This document shows, in pieces, positions 1 through 9,500 of a stretch of 64,000 nt of DNA. Numbering within the stretch: the first letter of the stretch is position 1; each line of letters begins with the position of its first letter. Position numbers and translations under genes: made by a program. This DNA comes from Gemmata massiliana. Its GTDB lineage: Bacteria > Planctomycetota > Planctomycetia > Gemmatales > Gemmataceae. Where the stretch lies: assembly GCF_901538265.1 (NCBI RefSeq), contig NZ_LR593886.1, positions 9,507,738 through 9,571,737 on the forward strand, read 5' to 3'. The notes under the pieces are model-generated. The model did no database searches and had not been told where the DNA came from. It worked only from the letters and a program-made list of their open reading frames with translations.

Positions 1-493
1 GAGTGTATTTTCCGAGCGAGACTGTGCTCTTACCGGCCTTCGCGTTCGGAGACACGACCGCCTTGAATTCCCAGACCGCGAGGTGCTTATAGATTTGGTC
101 CATAACGCCCGAAGGGGCGTCGTCCCGCTGCTTGGTGTCGGGGTTCGGCGGGTCAGCGACGGTCCCGATAAAAACGAGATCGCCCACCGGAAGTGGCGCG
201 GCCAAATCGTTCTTGCCTAGCTGTTTGGTATCGGCCGGGAAGAACGGGTACGTGTACCCACCGCCCCCCTCCTTCAAAGTCACCTTCAACCGAGCCGTTA
301 CTGTTTCACCGCGCTTCGCTTTGGCCGGTTCGACCACGAACTCCACGCTCGCGAGCTTAGCGAATTTCTTGGGCAAGCCCTTCGAGGTAGCCAGTGGGTC
401 TTTCGCGAGCGGTTCTTCCCCGAATTGGGCACCGGCAGGCGCGGCGATACAACACAGAACGAACAGGGCGGGCAGAAGGGCGGAGCGTGGCAT
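1..493 (-). CDS. DsbD N-terminal-like exported protein (3' end outside window)
   Basis: The reading frame begins with an ATG at 491-493 and runs off the left edge of the window, so only the first 164 residues are visible. It opens with a signal peptide (MPRSALLPALFVLCCIAAPAGA) and then an immunoglobulin-like segment of the kind found at the N-terminus of thiol:disulfide interchange protein DsbD. The stretch 'VEPAKAKRGETVTARLKVTLKEG' (read in two parts) parallels 'FTPAEAKPGQTVTFTLTVEL' in the neighbour at 663-1247, so the two look like tandem paralogues. The part that would carry the reactive cysteine pair lies outside the window, so catalytic status is unknown. Expected location is the periplasm. 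A membrane DsbD or thioredoxin-like module could follow beyond the edge; this is inference. Confidence 0.72.
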   Translation of the reverse strand, partial: MPRSALLPALFVLCCIAAPAGAQFGEEPLAKDPLATSKGLPKKFAKLASVEFVVEPAKAKRGETVTARLKVTLKEGGGGYTYPFFPADTKQLGKNDLAAPLPVGDLVFIGTVADPPNPDTKQRDDAPSGVMDQIYKHLAVWEFKAVVSPNAKAGKSTVSLGKYT

Positions 494-522
494 GTGAGCA
501 CACCGCGATGAGGGACAAAAGC

Positions 523-547
523 AAAGCCCACGGCTTCCGTGGGCTTT
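523..547 (-). terminator. Hairpin terminator between the two DsbD-N-like genes
   Basis: A perfect 11-bp stem (AAAGCCCACGG at 523-533, its complement at 537-547) with a 3-nt loop. Read on the minus strand it is followed by a T-rich run. It lies just after the stop of the 663-1247 gene and just before the next start, so it probably ends that transcript. Confidence 0.75.
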
Positions 548-662
548 TCTATGGATCAAGGAGCGACATGCCGTCTGCCCCGTTGATGGGGCATACAGCG
601 GGCTTCGAGATGACCTTACAGACGCGGACCGCGTGCGCGTTATTCGCGCACCGGGCGCAACG

Positions 663-1247
663 CTACTTCGTGCTGAGCGCCTTTTCGACTTCTTCCGCGA
701 ACGCCTTTTCTACCGGAACCGCGGGGCCTTCGAGCACCTTGAACGCGGCCTCGACCGGGACCGTCTTGGGGGGGAAGCAGTTGTTCTTGTCGCACACGTT
801 CAGACTGAACGACGCCAGTTTAACAGTCGTGGCGCCGGCCGCGGCCTTCGGCGACACGACCACCTTGCGGGTGTACACGGCCGTGCCCGGGCAGTACCGC
901 AGCTCCCGGATTTCCAGGTCCGGCTCTTCCTTCGTGACGACGTCCTTCGAGTCTTCCGGCTTGCCCACGAAAATGAGTTTGTCCGGCGCGGGGAACTTGA
1001 TGACGTTCACCATCCCCTCGGCCTTCTTGTCGGACTGGAACAGCGGGTACGTGTGGTACCCCTCGTTGAGTTCAACGGTCAGCGTGAACGTGACCGTTTG
1101 ACCGGGCTTCGCCTCCGCGGGCGTGAAGCGCCCCTCGACCTTCTTCACGGCCTTCTCGTACCACTTTTGGGCGCTCGCCGAACCGGGCACGAGCGCGAAC
1201 GTCGCGGCCGCGGCAACCGCCAGCACTGCCGCACGGGTGCGGATCAT
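663..1247 (-). CDS. DsbD N-terminal domain-like periplasmic redox protein
   Basis: A 194-residue protein with a clear signal peptide (MIRTRAAVLAVAAAATFALVPGSASA) and one immunoglobulin-fold domain like the N-terminal domain of DsbD, which passes electrons to periplasmic disulfide isomerases. The segment 'LNVCDKNNCFPPKTVPVE' near residue 150 resembles the reactive cysteine loop of that family (cysteine pair followed by aromatic-Pro-Pro), although the spacing is four residues rather than five. A third cysteine lies in 'LRYCPG'. There is no membrane module, so it would need a partner for electrons. AAGGAGA sits upstream of the ATG. The neighbour at 1-493 is a likely paralogue. A role in thiol redox is inferred from family likeness. 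Confidence 0.78.
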   Translation of the reverse strand: MIRTRAAVLAVAAAATFALVPGSASAQKWYEKAVKKVEGRFTPAEAKPGQTVTFTLTVELNEGYHTYPLFQSDKKAEGMVNVIKFPAPDKLIFVGKPEDSKDVVTKEEPDLEIRELRYCPGTAVYTRKVVVSPKAAAGATTVKLASFSLNVCDKNNCFPPKTVPVEAAFKVLEGPAVPVEKAFAEEVEKALSTK

Positions 1248-1396
1248 GGGAATCTCCTTCTTCTGTTGCTTTGCCGGCGTTGGTGCGTTTCGTTTTCAGC
1301 TTGGTGGCGCAGGCCCGTACCGCAAACACAATACTTGCGCCCGCGGCACGGATTTTTCTGTTTTTCCCGGGCCTCACAAGGCGCGGAAGCCCGCGC

Positions 1397-3226
1397 TCAC
1401 TTTTTCGGCTCGTCTGACTTGATCTCCCGCGCCACCGCGGGAGGTTCGACGCCCTTCAGTTGCAGCGTGGTCACGGCTTTCGTCGCCACGTCCACGACCC
1501 GGATGCGGTGCGCGTTCGTGTCCGCCACGAACAACTTGCCGCCCGCGAAGCTGATACCGGCCGGTTCGTTGAACGTCGTCGGCCCGAACCAGCCGATCGG
1601 GTTCCCGCCAACGAACGTCTTCAGGTCACCGGTTTTCAGGTCGAAGACCTTGATCTTGCTGTTGTAAGTGTCCGCCACGAACAGTTTACCGTCCGCGTAG
1701 GTCACACCGAGTGCGTGCTGGAGCCGGGCCTCGGTCTTCATCATGAGCGGGTCGTCGGCCACCTGCCCCGGTCCGTCCACGTCGCCGAACGTGAACAACC
1801 CGCGCCCGACGAGTGTTTCCACCTTGCCCTCGGGGTCGAGAGGCACCTTACGCAGCGCGCTGATTTCGCTGTCCGCAACGAACAAGTTTTTGCCGTCGCT
1901 CACCAGACCGCTCGGTTGCGCGAACATGGCCCGGCGCAGCGCCCCGTCGCCGATCGTCTCGCGCCCGTTACCCGCGTAGGGGGCGAGGCTCTTCTCTTTC
2001 AGATCCAGTAACCAAATCTGGTGGTGCCCGGCCATCGCGATGTAGAGCTTGTCCCCGTCCAGCGCCAGGTCCCACGGGCTGTTCAACCCAACTTGCTTCG
2101 CGGGCACCGCACTGGTGAGCCGGCGGTTATCGACTTCGTGGTCCTGATCGCCGGTCCCCGCAATCGTGGTGACCGTTTTCGCCTTCAGATCGACTTCGCG
2201 GATGAGGTGGTTCTTGCGGTCGGCCACGAACACCGTGTCGCCGCGAACCACCATCCCCTGCGGGTCGTCGAATTGTGCTTTATCGAACGCGCCGTCGGTC
2301 TTGCCCGGCGTCCCGGTGCCGATCACCGCGATCTTGTTGCCCTCCAGGTCGGTCACGACGAGCCGGTGGTGCGTGCTGTCTGCGATGAACAGGCGCTTGC
2401 CCTTCTCGTCCGCAACGACCTTACCCGGGAAGAACAGCGGGGTGTCGCCGCTCTCGCGGAACCGCGCGAGGTCGAACCGGATCGGCTTCTCGTTGAGCGT
2501 TTTTTTCTTCTTGTGCTCGTCGATCAGCTTCGAAATGACGGTGTCGAGAATCTCGTAGTTCCCCTCCCCCGAGGCGTACCCGACGAGATTACCTTCCGGG
2601 TCGATGACCACGAGCGTCGGCCACGCCTCCACCTCGTACTTGTTCCAGATCGCGTGGTCCGCGTCGTTGATGACGGGGTGCTCGATCTGGTACCGCAGGA
2701 CCGCTTTGCGGATGCTCGCGGTCGCCTTTTCGTTCTCGAACTTCGGCGAGTGGACCCCGATCACCACCAGTTCGTTCGGGTACTTCTTTTCGAGTTTCGC
2801 GAGGTCCGGCATGATGTGAATGCAGTTGATGCAGCACAGCGTCCAGAAGTCGAGAATAACAATCTTGCCCTTCAGATCCTTCTTGAGCGTGAGCGGGCCG
2901 CCGCTATTCAACCACGCGCTGCCCCCCTCGAGTTCCGGGGCCGCGACCTTCTTCTTTTCGTCCTTCTTGTCCTTGTCTTTGTCGTCGGCGCGGAACGCGA
3001 CCGGTTCCGAGGTCTTGAGAGGAGCAATATCCAGGTTCTTCTTGCTCTGCGACTCAATAGGCGGGGTCGATTCCGCGCGCCCGGCCACCGCCTCGAACGT
3101 GAGGTACACCACGCCGCACCCGAGCGCCAGCGCGACGGCCCACGGCCACGCGAACTTGGTTCTGGGGGCGGGCGGTGTGGCGGTGACAACAGGCGCAGCG
3201 TCGGCCGGGGGCGGGGTGTCGCTCAT
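1397..3226 (-). CDS. Thioredoxin-fold/NHL beta-propeller protein (NHLRC2-like)
   Basis: About 609 residues from an ATG at 3226, chosen because AGGAGCG precedes it; an earlier in-frame start at 3271 has no such site. Order of parts: an N-terminal Pro-rich stretch, one membrane span ('FAWPWAVALALGCGVVYLTF', about residues 25-50), an acidic/lysine linker, a thioredoxin-like domain with the motif 'FWTLCCINCIHIMPDL' (CxxC at residues 132-135), then a six-bladed NHL beta-propeller with repeats such as 'FVADRKNHLIREVDL' and 'KLFVADTNAHRIRVVDV'. The arrangement and the CCINC motif match NHLRC2-type proteins. It is probably anchored with both domains outside the cytoplasm. The redox partner is unknown. 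Confidence 0.85.
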   Translation of the reverse strand: MSDTPPPADAAPVVTATPPAPRTKFAWPWAVALALGCGVVYLTFEAVAGRAESTPPIESQSKKNLDIAPLKTSEPVAFRADDKDKDKKDEKKKVAAPELEGGSAWLNSGGPLTLKKDLKGKIVILDFWTLCCINCIHIMPDLAKLEKKYPNELVVIGVHSPKFENEKATASIRKAVLRYQIEHPVINDADHAIWNKYEVEAWPTLVVIDPEGNLVGYASGEGNYEILDTVISKLIDEHKKKKTLNEKPIRFDLARFRESGDTPLFFPGKVVADEKGKRLFIADSTHHRLVVTDLEGNKIAVIGTGTPGKTDGAFDKAQFDDPQGMVVRGDTVFVADRKNHLIREVDLKAKTVTTIAGTGDQDHEVDNRRLTSAVPAKQVGLNSPWDLALDGDKLYIAMAGHHQIWLLDLKEKSLAPYAGNGRETIGDGALRRAMFAQPSGLVSDGKNLFVADSEISALRKVPLDPEGKVETLVGRGLFTFGDVDGPGQVADDPLMMKTEARLQHALGVTYADGKLFVADTYNSKIKVFDLKTGDLKTFVGGNPIGWFGPTTFNEPAGISFAGGKLFVADTNAHRIRVVDVATKAVTTLQLKGVEPPAVAREIKSDEPKK

Positions 3227-3316
3227 CGTGCTCGCTCCTGGGTCGGTCGTGATCGGCACTATCGTAACCAATGTGGCTCCCCACGCATAGTGCGGAGCGC
3301 CGAACCCGCCCGATCC

Positions 3317-4858
3317 CTACAACGCATCGAACAGATCTTTCCACCCGACGGCTTCGCCCAAAGCGACGAGCGCCGCGGCCAGGGATAACATCAGCACACA
3401 CTTGAACGCGAACAGCCGGCGCTGGAACCGGCGCTCGTCGACCAACCCGTTGGCGAGATCCAACAGGTACGAGATGCGCCGGGATATCGGGCCGTGCTGC
3501 CAGGCGCGCACCCAACCCCACACGGATCGCAGCACCCGGCGCAGGGTGAACCGGCCGCCCGAGTCGCACTCCATGCCGTTCAGCTCGCGCACGCGATCGA
3601 GGGCGCGAGCGAAAGTTCTGATACCGGTCGGGCACAAGCAGTTACCGCCCGGCGGGTAGACGGTCTTCTCGTCGTGCTCGGTACACGCCGGGTTCGCGCA
3701 GGAAATCGTTTTGCACCCGTACAAATCGGCCTGCCGCTCGCAGCGCCGCGACAGTGCCCCGAACACCACAAAGAGGTACGCCGCGATCAGCACGACCGGT
3801 GGCAGCAGCATCCACGTTTTGGCGCCCACGAGCCAGCCCCGCAATCGCACCAACTCCTCGGACGTGGCCGTGTTAACGTACTGGTCGAGGTACAGCGTCA
3901 GCGCCGCTAGCACCGACAGACTCAGTGCGAGAAACACCGCGTACAGCCAGAGGTGGCCGTGCTTCGCGTGCCCGATCTCGTGTCCGAGTACGCCGTCCAG
4001 TTCGTCTGGCGGTATGTCTTCCAGAATGCGATCGGTAAACACGACGTACCGCACGCGAGGCACCAGCCCGGTAATAAAGGCGTTTATCGCGGCCCCGTGC
4101 GTGTGCCACAACAGGAAGTCCGCACAGCGGAAGTTGAGCCGCTTCGCCAGCGCCTCGAACCGGTCCCGCGTCGGACCCGCGGGCATCGACCGCAGCCCCA
4201 AGAGCGGCTTCATCACAAGCGGCATGAACAGGATGATGCACGGCACCACCGCCAGCGACGCGACCTTGTAAAGCGTGGTCCGCGACATCTCCGGCGCGTA
4301 CCGGTTGAGCGTCTGCTGCGTCACGATCAGTACGACGGGCAACGCTACCAGGAGCGCGAACTGCCGCAGGTTGTGGAGCAGGTACGCGGACCGGGACCAG
4401 TACGGGCGGTCCCCGAGGTGCAGCACACGGTGCAGAGCGCGTTCGGCGTCGTAGTAGATGAACCAGCACCCCAGGAGAATGACGAAATAGGGGAGCGGCA
4501 CCGCAAGTTCAGCAAAGGGGGCCATTTGCGCGGCGTCATTCCAGAAGACGAGCGTCTCGCGCCAGACGAGCCACCCCCAACCGAACACGAGCACGCACGC
4601 GGCGACCGTTCCGATGTTCAGGAAGAACAGTGTTCGGCGCCACCAGTTGTACGTTCGCGCGACCTCGTACCGACGGGCCGGGTCGAGCCGGAGCGTGCGC
4701 ACGACCCAAACGCGGAGCGTGAACGCGAGCGCCAAAACGAGCGCCACGGAGCCACCGGTCAGCGCGAGCGCGACCCGGCGCTCGGGAGCGAAGGGCGGGA
4801 GCGGCCATTCAACCGGGAGGCACGCGGCGATGAGTACGAACACCAGAAGTATCGGCAT
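3317..4858 (-). CDS. M48 family membrane zinc metalloprotease with Cys-rich insertion
   Basis: A 513-residue membrane protein starting at 'MPILLVFVLIAACLP'; the open frame extends upstream to 5056 but that part looks non-coding. Several hydrophobic spans surround the M48 zinc motif 'LGHEIGHAKHGH' (H293, E294, H297), and the third zinc ligand is in 'RRCERQADLYG'. This is the CAAX-prenyl-protease/HtpX-like family, which cleaves membrane or misfolded envelope proteins. Directly after the ExxAD ligand there is a loop of about 30 residues with five cysteines (CKTISCANPAC..NCLCP), which is not part of the usual family core. It is probably an inner-membrane protease; its substrates are unknown. Confidence 0.85.
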   Translation of the reverse strand: MPILLVFVLIAACLPVEWPLPPFAPERRVALALTGGSVALVLALAFTLRVWVVRTLRLDPARRYEVARTYNWWRRTLFFLNIGTVAACVLVFGWGWLVWRETLVFWNDAAQMAPFAELAVPLPYFVILLGCWFIYYDAERALHRVLHLGDRPYWSRSAYLLHNLRQFALLVALPVVLIVTQQTLNRYAPEMSRTTLYKVASLAVVPCIILFMPLVMKPLLGLRSMPAGPTRDRFEALAKRLNFRCADFLLWHTHGAAINAFITGLVPRVRYVVFTDRILEDIPPDELDGVLGHEIGHAKHGHLWLYAVFLALSLSVLAALTLYLDQYVNTATSEELVRLRGWLVGAKTWMLLPPVVLIAAYLFVVFGALSRRCERQADLYGCKTISCANPACTEHDEKTVYPPGGNCLCPTGIRTFARALDRVRELNGMECDSGGRFTLRRVLRSVWGWVRAWQHGPISRRISYLLDLANGLVDERRFQRRLFAFKCVLMLSLAAALVALGEAVGWKDLFDAL

Positions 4859-5043
4859 ACTCACAGTGTACGTTGCGTCGCAGAAAATCGTTAGAGCAAC
4901 CACCGTCAGACCGGCACCCTGATCGGCCCGAATTTCAAGTGATTTGGTTCTTCGCGCCAGACAATACCGAAGCCCAGATTGGTTGGTTCCCGCACGTGCG
5001 GAGCGAAGTGAGTCGCGGATCTGGTGTTGGAAATGAAGAGGGT

Positions 5044-5081
5044 AAAAACCCCGCACCGGCGGGTCCCTCGACCGGCGCGGG
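5044..5081 (-). terminator. Terminator after the TIGR03000 pair
   Basis: A 10-bp GC-rich stem with one mismatch (5050-5059 with 5072-5081), followed on the minus strand by five Ts (AAAAA at 5044-5048 on the plus strand). It lies in the 339-base gap between the M48 gene start and the end of the 5198 gene; nothing else was seen in that gap. Confidence 0.65.
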
Positions 5082-5197
5082 TGCCGCGCGTCCCCTTCAC
5101 GCGGCCTCAGATCGTAGTTCGCAACTCGTGGTGATGCAAACGTCCGGGAGGTTTCGCTCTCAACGAACAGCGCAATGTGTTGGCACGAATGTGCTTA

Positions 5198-5854
5198 TTA
5201 TTTCACTTCGACCCCAGAAACGACGAGCAATCGGCTGCGGTCGCCGGAACCGAGCGTTACGGTTCGGACGTTCTCGTAGGTCTTGCCGTTGACCGCCCAG
5301 CGCGCTTTGACGTCGAACGTGTATTGCTCACCCTGTTTGAGAACCGGTGACATGAGCACGCACTCCTCGCTCACCCCGCCCTTCACTTTCTCTCCGTTCA
5401 CCCAGATGTCAGCCGCAGCCGGGAGTTGGAGCGAGAGTATCGCCGGGAATTCGTTCGCCAACACGACCCGCGGTTGAGGCGGAAGCACGGGCACGGGCAC
5501 TTCCACGACAACCGGCGATGCGTAATCATACACCGTGCCATACCCGTACCCTCCGTAACCATCCCCTCCATAACCGTATCCGTACCCATACCCTCCGTAA
5601 CCAAAGAGATTGTTGCGACCGTAGGGAGAGAAGTAGTGTCCGGGGCCGGCCCAGTTATGCCCCCCCTGCGTGTTCCTTCCGCCCGCAGGAACGAATCGGT
5701 GCGTCGGTTGAGGAATGAATTGCGTTCCGGGGCCAATGGGACTACCGGGGTGGACACCCGGCGAAAGCGGCAGAGGAGCGTTGTGGCGCGGTTGCGCGCT
5801 CGCGAATCCGGCACTACCGGCCAGCGCCAGTAATGTCGCAAGGGTGCGGATCAT
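5198..5854 (-). CDS. Secreted TIGR03000-domain protein, Gly/Tyr-rich
   Basis: A 218-residue protein with a signal peptide (MIRTLATLLALAGSAGFASA). A Gly/Tyr-rich low-complexity middle (about residues 70-115, YGGYGYGYGYGGDGYGG) precedes a C-terminal TIGR03000 domain of about 70 residues, recognisable from 'AADIWVNGEKVKG', 'YTFDVKARWAVNG' and the ending 'GDRSRLLVVSG'. The domain is characteristic of planctomycetes and its function is not established. GGAGAG precedes the start. The gene lies 20 bases downstream of a paralogue at 5875-6477, probably in one transcript. The GY-rich stretch suggests a surface or matrix protein, but this is inference. Confidence 0.85.
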   Translation of the reverse strand: MIRTLATLLALAGSAGFASAQPRHNAPLPLSPGVHPGSPIGPGTQFIPQPTHRFVPAGGRNTQGGHNWAGPGHYFSPYGRNNLFGYGGYGYGYGYGGDGYGGYGYGTVYDYASPVVVEVPVPVLPPQPRVVLANEFPAILSLQLPAAADIWVNGEKVKGGVSEECVLMSPVLKQGEQYTFDVKARWAVNGKTYENVRTVTLGSGDRSRLLVVSGVEVK

Positions 5855-5874
5855 GGTGTCTCTCCGGCGGGCTT

Positions 5875-6477
5875 CTATTCCCGTACTTCGGTCCCGGATA
5901 CGACGAGCAGCCGACTGTGATCCCCCGGACCGAGTGTCACGGTTCGGGCACTCTCAAAGAGTTTACCCTGATTCTTCCAGCGGGCTTTCACCTCGAAAGT
6001 GTACTGCGTACCCGGCCTCAATACGGGGGACGTCAGCGTGCGAGCGTCTTGCGCCTCACCCTTCACTTTTTCCCCGTTGAACCAGACTTCGGCCGCGGCC
6101 GGGAACTGGAGCGCGAGCGTCGCCGGGAACTCGTTCGCTAGCACGATTCGCGGTTCGGGTTTCTGTGGGCGCGGGGTGGTAGTTTCCTGAACGGGCGCGA
6201 TAGACGTGGCCCCGTTGGGAAGGTACCCACCGAACGTGTATCCGAAGCCGGTCCACGGACTGTAGGACGACTGGTACGCCCACCCGTTGGCCCAGCCCCA
6301 CGGGGCAATGGCGGGGAAGTAGATGACGCCCGGTTGGTCCGGGCGCGACGTCGCGGCGCCGATGCCTGCCGGCATCACCGGTCGAACACCCGGTGAGAGC
6401 GGCAAGTTGTTTTGCTGGGCGCTGGCGAGATCGGCGAACCCGACCGTGGCCGCGAGTGTGAACAGAATCCGCGTCAT
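5875..6477 (-). CDS. Secreted TIGR03000-domain protein
   Basis: A 200-residue protein starting at 'MTRILFTLAATVGFADLASA', preceded by GGAGGAA at a good distance. The same frame is open further upstream to 7131, but that portion is antisense to the RND gene and is rejected. A signal peptide is followed by a Trp/Gly/Tyr/Pro linker and a C-terminal TIGR03000 domain ('AAEVWFNGEKVKGEA', 'YTFEVKARWKNQG', 'GDHSRLLVVSG'). It is a tandem paralogue of the 5198 gene, sharing the N-terminal 'LPLSPGV' motif and the whole domain, and the pair probably arose by local duplication. Function unknown. Confidence 0.85.
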   Translation of the reverse strand: MTRILFTLAATVGFADLASAQQNNLPLSPGVRPVMPAGIGAATSRPDQPGVIYFPAIAPWGWANGWAYQSSYSPWTGFGYTFGGYLPNGATSIAPVQETTTPRPQKPEPRIVLANEFPATLALQFPAAAEVWFNGEKVKGEAQDARTLTSPVLRPGTQYTFEVKARWKNQGKLFESARTVTLGPGDHSRLLVVSGTEVRE

Positions 6478-6542
6478 GGGTGTTCCTCCGCGATGGAGCG
6501 ATGCGCGGTATTTTACGGCAACGGGCGTGCCGGATGCACGGC

Positions 6543-9500
6543 TTAATGTGCCGCAGGGGGCGGCTCCGTGCTCACCGCCACGGGTTCGCGGGCACCGGCC
6601 CACGATTCCTTCAGGCGCTGAAGGACCACGAAGAACACGGGCGTGAGGAACAGCCCGAACGCGGTCCCCCCGAGCACCCCCGCGACCCCCGCCGTACCGA
6701 GCGTGTGGCGCATCTCGGCCCCGGCCCCCTTCGCCAGCACCAGCGGAACCACGCCGATGATGAACGCGACCGAGGTCATGATGATCGGCCGCAAGCGCAA
6801 CTTGCACGCATCGAGGGCCGCTTGCCAGCGCGGGGCGCCCGCGTCGGCCCGCTGTTTCGCGAACTCGACGATGAGGATCGCGTTCTTGCACGCCAGCCCG
6901 ACCAGTACCACGAACCCCACCTGCGTGAAGATGTTCACGTCCTGCCCCGCGTACAGCACGCCGAACGCGGCACTCAGGATGCACATCGGGACTACCAGGA
7001 TCACCGCCAGCGGCAGCGCCCAGCTCTCGTACTGCGCGGCCAGAACCAGGAACACGAGCACCACGCTCAGCACGAACGCCCGCAGCGCGGTGTCCTTCGT
7101 TTCCAGTTGCAGCAGCGCGAGTTCGGTCCACTCGGCCTTCATGGTGGACGGGAGCTTCTCGTTCGCGGTGCGCTCCATCGCGGCGAGCGCCTGACCGGAA
7201 CTGACACCCGGCGCCGGGTTCGAGGTGATCGCCGCGGCGGGGTAGAGGTTGTACCGCTGCACCATTACAGGTCCGCTCGTGTCGCGCACGGAGAGGAACG
7301 AGGACAGTGGGACCATGATCTCCTTCGGCGGCGGAGCGGGTTTACCGGCCGCCCGCGCCTGTTGCGCGGCCATCTGGTTTTCGAGTTCCACACCCGCGCT
7401 CTTGACCCGCAGGCGCTTGAGGTCCGCGGAGCGCCGGCGGAACTTCTCGTCGGCCTGCACGTTCACCTGCCACGTGCGCCCGAACAGGTTGAAGTCGTTC
7501 ACGTACAGCGAGCCAAAATACACCTGAAGCGCGCCCACGATGTCGCCTACTGCGACGCCCTTCATCTGGGCCGCGTCGCGGTCGATGTGGAGCCGCAACC
7601 AGGGCGTGTCCGCGCGGTAGCCGGTGAACGTGTCCCGCAGTTCCTTCTCGTCCGCGCTCTCGACGATGCTCCGCGCCGCTTCCTCGATCGCCTCGGGGCC
7701 TGTGTCCCCGCGGTCCTCCACGATCAGCTTGAAGCCGCCGGTGTTACCCAGCCCGTCCACGGGGGGCGCACCGAACACGGTGAGCCGCGCGCCGGGAACC
7801 TCGTCCGAAAGCTCGCGCTGGAGCTTGGCCGCGATCGCGTCGCCGGAGAGGGCCGGGTCGTGTCGGTTCGGGAAGTCGTCGAGCATCACGTAAAGCGTCG
7901 CGAAGTTCGGTGCGGTCGTACCGATCATCACCGAGTTCCCGGACACGCTCACGGTGTGCTTCACCCCGGGCGTGCGCTGCGCGACGGCTTCCAGTTTCCG
8001 CATTTCCTGTTCCGTGCGCTCGACCGACGCGGCGTCCGGGAGCACCACGTTCACGAGCAGGTAGCCCTTGTCCTGGGCCGGGATGAAGCCGGTCGGCGTG
8101 GTGTTGAGGGTGTCGTATGTGAGGTACAGGAGCCCGCCGTAACCGACGAGGATGAGCAGCGACCCGCGCAGCGTGACCGCCACGACCCGCGTGTAACCTA
8201 CGGTTACCGCATCGAAGCCGCGGTTGAAGCCGGTGAACAGGTACCCCAGCGTGCGGTTCAGCACCGTCCGCAGCAACCACCCGGCACCGCCGCCCACCAG
8301 TCCCGCGCCCGCGGCCACGGCGACGGACATCGGCAGGGAGAACACGAGCGACCCGAACGGCGCGTCCACGGTCCCCACGGCCCACGGCGGCGGGTTGGCA
8401 GTCAGGTAGTAGTACGCGAGGCCCGCCCCCGCGAGCGGGAAGGCGATCGAGGGCAGCGGGTCGCGCGCCCCGGCGTCGGAATTGGATTTAAGCAACAGTG
8501 CGCAGAGTGCCGGGCTAAGAGTGAGCGAGTTGAACGCCGAGATCAGCGTGCTGACCGCGATCGTCACTGCGAACTGGCGGTAGAACTCCCCGACGATCCC
8601 CGAGATGAACACGCACGGCACGAACACCGCCGACAGCACCAAGCCCACCGCGATAACGGGACCGGCCACTTCGTCGAGTGCTTTTATGGTTGCGTCGCGC
8701 GGCGCGAGTCCGTGTTCAATGTGGTGCTGAACGGCCTCGACGACGACGATGGCGTCGTCCACCACGATCCCCACCGCGAGCACCAAACCGAACAGCGTCA
8801 GGTTGTTCACCGAGTAGTCGAGAACGGCCATCGCCGCGAACGTGCCGACGATGGCAACGGGCACCGCGGCGAGCGGGATGATCGCCGCGCGCCACGACTG
8901 GAGGAACACGAGCATCACGATCGCCACGAGGACCACCGCGTCGCGGAGCGTGTGGAACACTTCCTTGATCGACTCGTCGATGAACGGTGTCGTGTCGTAA
9001 GCGATCTGGTACTCAACGTTCGCGGGGAACCGGGGCCGGAGTTCGGCCATTTTCTCGCGCACGCGCCTCGCGGTGTCGATCGCGTTGGTACCGGGGAGCT
9101 GGTACACCGCGAGCGCGACAGACGGCTTGCCGTCGAACGTGCAGGACTGGTCGTAGCTGAGCGCGCCCAGTTCGATCGTGCCCACGTCCTTGAGGCGCAC
9201 CGGTCGACTATCCGGATCGGCCTTGAGGATGATTTCGCCGAACTGTTTCTCGTCGGTGAGCCGGCCCAGCGTGTTGATCGTGTACTGGAACGCCTGCCCG
9301 CTGGGGGCCGGGGGTTGGCCCACCTGCCCGGCCGCGACCTGCGCGTTCTGTTGCTCGATCGCGTGGAGTACCTCGGCGGAAGACAACCCCTTCACCGCCA
9401 TCTTTTCGGGATCGAGCCAGATCCGCATCGAGTAGTCGCGCTGGCCCAGGTACGTGATGTCGCCCACGCCCTGGAGCCGGGCCAGTTCGTCGCGCAGTTG

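Noticed and set aside
2021..3388. Long plus-strand frame opposite the NHL protein
   Set aside because: Shadow of the real gene; Arg/Asp/Val-rich with no domain.
6478..7131. Upstream extension of the second TIGR03000 protein
   Set aside because: It is antisense-overlapping sequence out of frame with the RND gene; the internal ATG at 6477 has a strong ribosome site and a signal peptide.
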